DNA from: Desulfobulbus oralis
GTDB taxonomy: Bacteria > Desulfobacterota > Desulfobulbia > Desulfobulbales > Desulfobulbaceae
Assembly: GCF_002952055.1 (NCBI RefSeq)
Contig: NZ_CP021255.1
Coordinates: 2,173,501-2,237,500 of the forward strand
Direction of reading: 5' to 3'
Length of the DNA stretch: 64,000 bases
Part shown: positions 54,398 to 64,000 of the stretch, one piece after another
How positions within the stretch are numbered: position 1 is the stretch's first letter
Layout: the number at the start of each line of letters is the position of its first letter
Program-made: the position numbers and the translations under genes
The notes under the pieces: generated by a model
What the model was told of the DNA's origin: nothing
Seen by the model: only the letters and a program-made list of their open reading frames with translations
Database searches by the model: none

Positions 54398-55950
54398 ATG
54401 CAAAAACTTCTGGCTCTTTTCTGCGTTCTGGCCTCTTTGCTGCCGGCTGCCCCTGCCCTCGCCGCCGTGCCGGATGCGGAATTTCTCAAACTCTGCGAAC
54501 AGGGCAGCCCTGCCGCTGTGGCCCAGGCCCGAAGGACGGCGCCAATCCGAACGCCGCGGATGTATCCGGCTATCCGGCTCTGGCCCATGCGCTGATGCGG
54601 GAGACTCCGGACAAGGCGGAATTGATCAAAATGCTCTTGGATGCCGGGGCCAATCCCGGAGCGGCGGCAGCCGGGAACAGTGCCATTTCGCTCTATATCG
54701 CGGCCCTGCAGAACGAAACGGAGTCCGTCCGGCTGCTCCTGAAAGCCGGGGCGGACGTGAACGCTCGGGGCGGCGACCGGGAGGTCACGGCGCTGCACGG
54801 TGTGGCCATCCATGGTAAGCCGGAGATGCTCAGGCTGCTGCTGGATGCAGGCGCAAACCCCAATCTGGCAGGGAAATCGGGTACAACCCCGCTCGCTCTG
54901 GCCGTGGTGGCGGGCAATATGGAAAACGCCCGGCTGCTCCTCGAGGCAGGCGCTGATGTCAATGCATCCAGCAAGGGCCGTACCGCGCTGATGGCGGCAG
55001 TGCGCGAGGATGACGCGCAAAAGGCAGCGGCCCTTGTCCGCCTGCTGCTGGCTGCGGGGGCGGACATCAACGCGACGGATCAGGGCGGACGAACTGCGCT
55101 GATGCTGGCCGCAAGGGAGGCCCAGCCAGAGTTGGTTCAGACCTTGCTGGAGGCGGGCGCGAACCCGAAAGCCCAGGACAAGCAAGGTAAAACCGCGCTG
55201 GACTGGGCACTGGAAGGCGGAAACGGCAAAGCGCTGGCACCGCTTATTCAGCGAACCGGCGTGCCGGCCAATCCCGGCAAGGTGCTGAGCGAGGCGGCAG
55301 CCGTGGGCAACGAGGACATCATCAAAGCGCTTCTGGCCGCGCACGTGGCGGCGGACGCCACGGCGGCGGGTGAACTCTGGACCCCGCTCGTCACCGCTGC
55401 GTTCCACTGCCAGATCGAAAGCATCCGCCTGCTGCTGGATGCCGGGGCGAATCCCAACGCTACCAGCATCGCGGGCCGAACCGCGCTCATGGAAGCCGCT
55501 TCCCACTGCAGAGCCGAGGCCGTCAAACTGCTGTTGCAGGCGGGTGCGAACCCGAATGCAATGGACGAATCCCATGATACTGCCCTGATGTACGCCGCCC
55601 AGCGGGGCGACCCGGAAAGCGTGCGCCTGCTGCTGGAGGCGGGTGCGGACCCGAATGCAATGGACGAATTCCATGATACTGCCCTGATATACGCCGTCCA
55701 GCGGGGCGGCCCGGAAAGCGTGCGCCTGCTGCTGGAGGCGGGTGCGAACCCGAATGCAATGGACGAATCCCATGATACTGCCCTGATGTACGCCGTCCAG
55801 TGGGGCACCCTGGAGAGCGTGCGCCTGCTGCTGGCGCACGGCGCGGACGCCAATCACCAGGGCAGGCACGGCAAAACCGCGCTGGACTGGGCATTGGAAA
55901 AGGGCCGCATCGAGGCCGCCGCCCTGCTCCGCGCCCATCAAGCGAAATAA
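54398..55950 (+). pseudogene. Exported ankyrin-repeat gene with a one-base frameshift
   Basis: Begins MQKLLALFCVLASLLPAAPA, like the gene just upstream, but after AAVAQA the frame breaks. Comparing with 53280 shows GGCCCTGAAGG there and GGCCCGAAGG here (at about 54530), that is, one missing T. In the other frame it continues through about 13 ankyrin repeats to FLVK-like end ALLRAHQAK (stop 55950); a Met at 54595 could restart translation without a signal peptide. There is no C-terminal membrane domain. A sequencing error cannot be excluded. Confidence 0.75.
55541..55829 (+). repeat. Three near-identical 99-bp ankyrin units
   Basis: Units starting at 55541, 55640 and 55739 share the core GGGTGCG(A/G)ACCCGAATGCAA and encode PNAMDE(S/F)HDTAL(M/I)YA(A/V)Q. 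They differ at only a few positions, evidence of recent in-register expansion. Confidence 0.85.
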
Positions 55951-55962
55951 ACGGAGGCCCGC

Positions 55963-56955
55963 ATGAATGATGCGGATTTTCTCAAACTCTGCGCCTGCGG
56001 CAAGGCTGCCGCCATTGCCCAGGCCCTGGCGGACGGCGCCAACCCGAAGGCCATGGACGAATACGGCGAAACCGCGCTCATAAAGGCTGCGGAGGGCGGC
56101 GCAGCAGAGAGCGTTCGGCTGCTTTTGGCGGCCGGCGCCGAGATCAACGCGGCGGCGGAAAACGGCCGGACCGCGCTGGCCGCGGCTGTCGCCAAAGGTC
56201 ATGCGGAGATCGCAGACCTGCTCCTGAAAGCCGGGGCGGACGTGAACGCAAAGGACCGGCAGGGCGAAAGCCCGCTGTTCAAGGCAGCGGGCCGGGGCGA
56301 TGCGGCCCTGATCAGGCTGCTGCTGGCCGCAGGCGCAAAGCCCGGCCTGAGCGCTGCGGACGGCGCCAGCGCCCTGATGCTGGCGGTCCAGTTGGGCCGG
56401 ATCGAGCCCTCGCCGGAGAGCGTCCGGCTGCTCCTGAACGCAGGGGCCGATGTGAACGCCCAGGACCGGCAAGGCAACACTGCCCTGCTCTTTGCGGCAA
56501 AATACGGGCAGGCGGCAATCCTCCGCTTGCTCTTGGCGGCCGGGGCCAGGGTCAACCTGGTCAACAGGCGGGGCGACGCCCCCCTGCCGCTGGCAGCGGC
56601 AGCAGGGCATACGGAAAGCGTGGCCCTCCTGCTGGCTGCGGGCGCCGACCCGGAGGCCACCGGCAGGCAGGCGGCGAGCGCCCTGGTGCTGGCCGCTGAA
56701 CCGCCCTGGGGCGAGCCCCTGCCGGCCCTTGTCCGGCTGCTGGTCGCTGCGGGCGCCGACCTGAACGCCCAGGATCAGAAGGGCGAAAGCGCTCTGATGA
56801 AAGCCGCAAAACAGGGGCATGCGGCCCTTGTGGCGCTGCTGCTGGCCGCAGGGGCCAACCGGGAGCTTCGGGACAAACGGGGCAAAACCGCCCTTTCCAA
56901 AGCCATGAAAAACAGGCATATGGACGTGGCGCGGCTCCTCCTGGGCAGGGAGTAG
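55963..56955 (+). CDS. Cytoplasmic ankyrin-repeat protein
   Basis: 330 residues, essentially all ankyrin repeats (about nine). The start MNDADFLKLCACGKAAAIAQ equals the family's mature N terminus but without the signal peptide, so it should remain in the cytoplasm. The last repeat (KRGKTALSKAMKNRHMDVARLL) closes the protein without a membrane tail. Repeats are more diverged than in the neighbours. GGAGG precedes ATG 55963, 12 bp after the stop of the frameshifted gene. Confidence 0.85.
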   Translation: MNDADFLKLCACGKAAAIAQALADGANPKAMDEYGETALIKAAEGGAAESVRLLLAAGAEINAAAENGRTALAAAVAKGHAEIADLLLKAGADVNAKDRQGESPLFKAAGRGDAALIRLLLAAGAKPGLSAADGASALMLAVQLGRIEPSPESVRLLLNAGADVNAQDRQGNTALLFAAKYGQAAILRLLLAAGARVNLVNRRGDAPLPLAAAAGHTESVALLLAAGADPEATGRQAASALVLAAEPPWGEPLPALVRLLVAAGADLNAQDQKGESALMKAAKQGHAALVALLLAAGANRELRDKRGKTALSKAMKNRHMDVARLLLGRE

Positions 56956-57182
56956 ACGAAAGGAAGAGCCCCGCTTTGTGGCTTATCCCGACCCGCCGGC
57001 GTTTCAGGCCTGCGGCGCTTTCCCGTCCTCAAGACGAGGCGCGCCCGGCCCCGCCCCGTTCCGCATCTTCACTCCGGCCCGGCCGGGGCTGAATTTTCCC
57101 AAATCGTGCTTAAAGGTATGGCCTTCGCCAATGTGCGCCCTGTTGCCGCAAGGCCCAAAGCGCCACAGATCGAGAGGACAGC

Positions 57183-57629
57183 ATGGATCGGTTCAGTAAA
57201 AACGTGTTGAAGGAACTGGCGCAGATGCATCTGCAACAGAGCGGCCGCGTGGTGCGCAGCATGTCCATTGCCCGCATGATCCCGGCGGGCGGCAGCGGCT
57301 GGCAGCCGGCGGTGGACATCTATGAGGCGGAGGGTGCCTTTCTGCTCTATGCGGAAATCGCCGGAGCCACGGCAGAGACCCTGGAGGTCGCGGTGGACGC
57401 TACGAGCATACACATCAGGGGCCTGCGCCAGCTCGCCGACCCGCCGGACATTGCCCGCGTGCACCAACTGGAGATGGAGCTTGGCCCCTTTGCCCGCAGC
57501 CTGCCCCTGCCCGGGCCGGTGGATCTCGACGCGGTTCGTTCCACGTACAAAAACGGGATGCTCAAAGTGGTGCTGCCCAAACGCCGCCAGAACATCAAAA
57601 CCACCATCCTCATTCAGTCCGGAGACTAA
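57183..57629 (+). CDS. Hsp20/alpha-crystallin small heat-shock protein
   Basis: 148 residues. The alpha-crystallin domain spans about 40-140: WQPAVDIYEAEGAFLLYAEI, AGATAETLEVAVDATSIHIRG, ELGPFARSLPLPGPVDLD, and the end-of-domain YKNGMLKVVLPKR. It is an ATP-independent holdase binding unfolding proteins. The lon start follows after 4 bp, so the two are coupled, a sensible pair of holdase plus protease. Confidence 0.92.
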   Translation: MDRFSKNVLKELAQMHLQQSGRVVRSMSIARMIPAGGSGWQPAVDIYEAEGAFLLYAEIAGATAETLEVAVDATSIHIRGLRQLADPPDIARVHQLEMELGPFARSLPLPGPVDLDAVRSTYKNGMLKVVLPKRRQNIKTTILIQSGD

Positions 57630-57633
57630 CGGC

Positions 57634-60029
<2,396 letters not shown>

Positions 60030-60030
<1 letters not shown>

Positions 60031-61829
60031 TGCTGGCCTGGCTCAGAAAACTTTTCGGATCGGCAGGGGAAAATGCACAGGAAACGCCGGCTGCAAGCGC
60101 AGTGACGAGCGCGGCGGCACAGGCTGCGGCCGAACCGCCCGGAACGCTGCCCCATTCGGAGGCGGAGCCGGCACAGAGCAAAAAGGCGGTGGACTGGAGC
60201 ATCGGCCTGACGGACAGCGAGTGCCTGTATGACAGCGGGCTGCTGATCGATCTGGCCGGCCTGCCCGGTCTGGCGGGTTTCGGGCCTCTGCTCACGGACG
60301 AAGAGGCGAGCAGGATGCTGACCGCTCAGATCAGGCCGCAAGTTGAGCAGCCGGAACCGCCTGTAGCGTCTCCAGCAGAGGAAGCGACAGAAACGGCAGG
60401 CCCTGTCGAAGCCCGGCCCCTGCCGGCAGACAGCGTGGCGCAGCCTAAAGCCCCGGCGCCGGAATGCCCGCCTGAAGCCGCGCCCGAGCCGGTTCTGCCA
60501 GCAGACCTTGCGACCGCAGCACAACCAGAGCCGGAAAGCCTGGCGGCAGAGCCGAAGCTGCAGGCCGAACCGCCTGTTGCCGAAGAAAAAGCTGCAGCCG
60601 AACCGCCGGCGCCGGAAACGGAAAGGTCCAAACCAGAACCTGCGCCCGGTCCGATCCCGGCAGAGACCCCTGCGGTTGGGGAAAAACCGGCGGTCCAGCC
60701 TGAGCCGGCAGTCCGCAAAGCGGCAGAGCGGGCCGAATCCGAACCACCTGCCGGCCAAGAAGCGCCACAAGCGACCGGCGAGCCCGCAGCGGCTCAGGAA
60801 GCGGCCGCCGCTGCGGAGGCGGCCGAAGTCCAGGCTGCCGCTCCCGGAGAAAAGCCGGCCCCCGCACCGGAGGATGAGGCAATCCCGGAAGCCTCGCCGA
60901 AATCCATGTTCCGGCGCCTGCAGGAGCGGCTGGGCAAGACCCGCAATTCCTTTGTCAGCCAACTGGACCAGCTCTTTCTGGGCAAAAAGGCAATCGACCA
61001 GGAGCTCTTTGACGAGCTGGAGGAACTGCTCATCACCGCCGATCTGGGTGTCAATACCACCATGGAACTGCTGGACGAGGCGAGAAAGCGCGTCAAACGC
61101 GGCCAACTGGGCGATGCCAGCGCCCTGAAAGCGCTGCTGAAGGAATCCATGCTCAACTGCATCACAGCGCCTGAGCGGGACAACATCATGGTCCCGCCGG
61201 AAAATGGGCCGCTGGTGGTCATGGTTGTGGGCGTCAACGGCGTGGGCAAAACCACGACCATCGGCAAAATTGCGGCCCGGATGGCGCAGGCCGGGAAATC
61301 TGTGCTGCTGGTGGCAGGCGACACCTTCCGCGCCGCAGCCATTGACCAGCTCAAGGTCTGGGGCGAGCGTACGGGCTGCGAAGTGGTGGCCCGAAAGCCC
61401 GGCGCAGACCCGGCTTCCGTGGCCTTTGACGGGCTGGACTACGGCATTGCCCACAACAAGGACGTGATTCTGATCGATACCGCTGGCCGTCTGCACACCA
61501 GCGTCAACCTGATGGCAGAGCTGAAGAAAGTCCGGCGGGTTCTGGAGAAACGCCTGCCCGGCGCCCCGCACGAGATCCTGCAGGTGCTGGACGCCACCAC
61601 CGGCCAGAACGGCCTGTCCCAGGCCAGGCTCTTCCACGAGGCCGTGGGCGTCACCTGTCTGGCCCTGACCAAGCTGGATGGCACCGCCAAAGGCGGCATT
61701 GTGGCCAATATTTCCCGCCAGTTGAAGATCCCGGTACGCTTTATCGGCATTGGCGAGCAGATCGACGACCTCAGGGATTTTGATGCCCGGGAGTTTGTCG
61801 AGGCACTTTTTACCGAAAACAAGGCCTGA
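60030..61829 (+). CDS. ftsY: Signal recognition particle receptor FtsY
   Basis: 599 residues. The N-terminal 290 or so form a long Ala/Pro/Glu-rich acidic region after a short amphipathic start (MLAWLRKLFG), which helps membrane association. The NG GTPase follows: RLQERLGKTRNSFVSQLDQL, G1 VVGVNGVGKTTTIGKIAARM, AGDTFRAAAIDQLKVWGER, G3 DTAGRLHT, G4 TKLDGTAKGG. It docks SRP-ribosome complexes at the membrane. TAATG overlap with lon implies translational coupling. The extension is longer than in E. coli FtsY (497 aa). Confidence 0.96.
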
Positions 61830-61836
61830 GAGTTTA

Positions 61837-61868
61837 GGGGCAGGCTGTCCTGCCCCCTTTCCTTTTTT
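61837..61868 (+). terminator. Intrinsic terminator after ftsY
   Basis: GGGGCAGG-ctgt-CCTGCCCC (61837-61856) followed by CTTTCCTTTTTT. It ends only 17 bp before the next ATG. Confidence 0.85.
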
Positions 61869-61885
61869 CCAGCCCACAGAATTCC

Positions 61886-62758
61886 ATGGAATATCGATTT
61901 TCTCCCCAGCCCGGTTGTGGCGGTTGCCTGACCCTGCCCATCCTGCTGTTTCTGGCTGTCATGCTCTTTCCGGGCCTGCTCAAGGTGCTGGCCTCGCTGC
62001 CGCTCATCCTGGTAGGTCTCTTCTTCGCCTTCACCTATTACATCCAGCGCCGGGTTTCAGCCTACGAGGCCTCGCAGACCGAAATTCACCGCCGCTTCGT
62101 GGTGCTGCTCATCAGAATCCTGGTGAAAATCGCTGAAGCGGACGGTCATTTCACCAAGGCCGAACTGCGCGCCATCCTGAACTTTTTTCAGTACAACCTG
62201 AACTACTCTCAGGATCAGATGTACTGGGTCAAACAGGTCATCCGGGAGGCCAGGGATACGACCACCAGCCTGGACAGGCTGCTGCAGGAGTTCCGCGAGA
62301 GCTTCAACTACGAGGCCCGGCTGATTCTTCTCGAACTGATCTACCAACTGGTCCATACCAAGCAGCCGCCTGATTCGAACGAGCTGCGCATGGCCCGGGA
62401 CATCGCCCGGGTGCTGGAGATCGATCCCTATGACCTGCGTACCATCGAGGCCAAATATATGTACGGCTCGTACCACCGGCAGGGTGGCGGCTTCGGGGGC
62501 TACAGCGGGGAAAGCGCTTCCGGGGGCTACAGTCAGGGTCGGAACGGCGAAACGGACCTCGAGGCCCGCTATTATGCGGTCCTGGGTCTGGAAAAGGGCG
62601 CGGGCATGGAGGAGATCAAGAAGGCCTACCGCAAGCTCTGCCTGCAGTATCACCCGGACAAGGTCGGCCATCTGGGCGAGGAGTTCAAACGCGTGGCCGA
62701 GGAAAAGATGAAGGAAATCAACGTGGCCTACAACTACTTCGAAAAAAAGTTCAGATGA
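61886..62758 (+). CDS. DjlA-like TerB/DnaJ-domain membrane co-chaperone
   Basis: 290 residues: two adjacent N-terminal hydrophobic segments ([37 protein letters not shown]), a TerB-like helical domain ([22 protein letters not shown]), a Gly/Ser/Tyr-rich linker, and a C-terminal J domain ([32 protein letters not shown]) with the essential HPD. Such proteins stimulate DnaK at the membrane. The terminator just upstream leaves little room for a promoter, so expression may rely on read-through. Confidence 0.9.
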   Translation: MEYRFSPQPGCGGCLTLPILLFLAVMLFPGLLKVLASLPLILVGLFFAFTYYIQRRVSAYEASQTEIHRRFVVLLIRILVKIAEADGHFTKAELRAILNFFQYNLNYSQDQMYWVKQVIREARDTTTSLDRLLQEFRESFNYEARLILLELIYQLVHTKQPPDSNELRMARDIARVLEIDPYDLRTIEAKYMYGSYHRQGGGFGGYSGESASGGYSQGRNGETDLEARYYAVLGLEKGAGMEEIKKAYRKLCLQYHPDKVGHLGEEFKRVAEEKMKEINVAYNYFEKKFR

Positions 62759-62859
62759 GCCCAGGGCCAGACAGATGCTTTGCCTGCTCTGGCCGCTGAT
62801 CCTGAGTCCAGGCGCTGATGACCGATGCGGGCGGGGCATCCATGCCGACAAGGATTCGG

Positions 62860-63399
62860 TTGGCGCAAGAGGGGCAAGGCTACTTTGGTCAGTTGCAAGG
62901 AGCGCAAAAGCCGCTTTCTGCTGCCGGGCTATCCAGAGGATCAAAGCATGCGCATCGGCGTGGTGACCTTCTGCCACTGGATCTATGTCGCAGCCAGGCT
63001 TTGCCGATACCGGCTGCCGCATCTGGCCGTACCCACCGACGGCCGCTGCCTCGGGTGAGGCGCTCCTGTGCCGTGTTTGCGTGAGCTGCCACCGCTTCTT
63101 CGGCAGCCTCTGACCCTTGATAACGGTTCGAAAATGGCCGGGTTCAGGGAGCTGGAGCGGGCAAGCGACCGACTTGCGTACTTATGCAGGCCGATTCACC
63201 CTGGCAGCGCGGCACCAACGAGCATGAGGGTGACCTTTTGCGACAGTATTTTCCAGGGGGCATCAGTTTTCGTAAGATCACGGAAGCAATGGTCGTTAAG
63301 GCGGCAGAACAACTGAATAACCGGCCGCGCAAATGTTTACACTATCAGACTCCCGCTGAGGTTTTTAATCAGGCTCTCGCCGGTGCATTTGCAATTTGA
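62860..63399 (+). pseudogene. Decayed IS30-family transposase (copy 3)
   Basis: Fragments in several frames: LTLDNGSKMAGFRELERA, then SPWQRGTNEHEGDLLRQYFP, GGISFRKITE, and NNRPRKCLHYQTPAEVFNQA ending LAGAFAI. The N-terminal domain is missing and at least two frameshifts are present. Closest in this window to the tail fragment at 14162. Confidence 0.8.
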
Positions 63400-63404
63400 A
63401 TTCA

Positions 63405-63600
63405 CCGGGCATCAGTTTTGTTTTTGCAAGATCACGGAGGGGGAGCTGCTGAGCGCAGCAGAGTGGCTGAGCGCAGCGCCCACAGCCTGTTGCAGGTACA
63501 ACCTGCTTTGGGGGAGTGGGAGGCGGATCTGGGTGTACTTGCAGGGGCACTCTTCCCTGTTTCTTTTCACGGTCTGAGCGAGCTGTAGGTCTGCAATGAG
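63405..63600 (+). mobile_element. Further IS30-derived fragments
   Basis: Two short stretches match internal parts of the IS30 copies: GGGCATCAGTTTT...GCAAGATCACGGA (about 63409-63438) and the part corresponding to copy 1 near 6165-6215 (CAGCCTGTTGC...GGAGTGG(G)AGGCGGAT, about 63483-63527). They are out of their normal order, so this is scrambled debris between copy 3 and the rRNA operon. The rest of 63600-63775 shows nothing recognisable. Confidence 0.55.
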
Positions 63601-63776
63601 AATCTACGTGGCGGGGGCTTTTTGGGGGTTGCAATCTGGTAATACTGGGTAGCGGGGAGCGTGGTTCTTTCGGTTGGACATGTGTGTTCTCCCTGTCTGG
63701 TTGAGAAGCTACCACAGCTGTCCGAATTTTGGGGACCACCTCTGTGGGTGGTGTTATGTGAGTGGTTGGTATAAAA

Positions 63777-63815
63777 AGGAAGCCCTGTTCACTGTGATGT
63801 GCACAGGGCTTTTTG
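63777..63815 (-). terminator. rRNA operon terminator
   Basis: On the minus strand AAAAAGCCCTGTGCAC-atcaca-GTGAACAGGGCTTCCTTTTT: a stem of about 12 bp with one mismatch and a T-rich end, directly after the 5S gene. Confidence 0.88.
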
Positions 63816-63821
63816 CAGGAA

Positions 63822-63936
<115 letters not shown>

Positions 63937-64000
63937 CATATCAATACTGGTGACGATTGAACAGCAGGGCAGCTTTGGTTTACAAAAGGATATGGTTAAG
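63937..64000 (-). other. Spacer between 5S and the expected 23S rRNA
   Basis: 64 bp of AT-richer sequence upstream of the 5S gene on its strand. It contains no gene; the 23S rRNA end should lie just outside the window. Confidence 0.6.

Overview
The window is a GC-rich chromosomal segment of a Gram-negative anaerobe, most likely a sulfite/sulfate-reducing member of the Desulfobulbia (former Deltaproteobacteria). The inference rests on a complete taurine/isethionate route whose products are acetaldehyde and sulfite, a sirC-ccsA-hemA tetrapyrrole/cytochrome cluster, a HesB-like selenoprotein, and a tRNA nucleotidyltransferase fused to DHH and CBS domains. An oral Desulfobulbus-type organism would fit, but this is a guess from protein style, not a search.

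Layout. 1-5.7 kb: housekeeping genes (nusA, rimP, tRNA-Gly(CCC), tRNA nucleotidyltransferase, M50 protease). 5.7-16.2 kb: an accessory patchwork. It holds a ruined IS30-type element, an AT-rich set of surface-polysaccharide-type genes (methyltransferase, GtrA, an ATP-grasp/HAD fusion, a decapitated methyltransferase), an IS200/IS605 fragment, a dead Rhs toxin tip with an intact Imm42-type immunity gene, an IS4-type element killed by one amber codon, an ISL3-type element killed by one missing base, and an intact DUF262/HNH (GmrSD-like) gene. 16.5-26.2 kb: the taurine/isethionate island. 26.7-37 kb: transporters and accessory genes that plausibly serve it (APC permease, split ThrE, TRAP DctP, AGCS alanine symporter, fused TRAP DctQM, an amidohydrolase-fold protein, TauE). 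37-47 kb: core metabolism (endonuclease III-like, phosphofructokinase, Sec and Cys HesB pair, siroheme/heme genes, Mrp, Dcu). 47.4-57 kb: an exported ankyrin-repeat family around a DUF2339 membrane protein. 57.2-62.8 kb: Hsp20, Lon, FtsY, DnaJ-domain protein. 62.8-64 kb: IS30 debris and a 5S rRNA gene at the end of an rRNA operon on the minus strand.

How the genes work together. Taurine would be transaminated by Tpa with pyruvate to sulfoacetaldehyde and alanine; Ald regenerates pyruvate; SarD reduces sulfoacetaldehyde to isethionate; the glycyl-radical enzyme IslA, activated by IslB, cleaves isethionate to acetaldehyde and sulfite. A PAS/AAA+ sigma-54 activator is encoded beside islB. The 643-bp gap between the divergent islA and ald genes carries a good sigma-54 promoter on each side and three dyad sites spaced about whole helical turns apart, so the activator probably controls both arms.

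Most notable otherwise: an in-frame UGA in a HesB/IscA-like gene, at the position where its adjacent paralogue has the conserved Cys, followed by a SECIS-like hairpin; and a family of signal-peptide/ankyrin/C-terminal membrane proteins showing partial duplication, in-register repeat expansion and a one-base frameshift.
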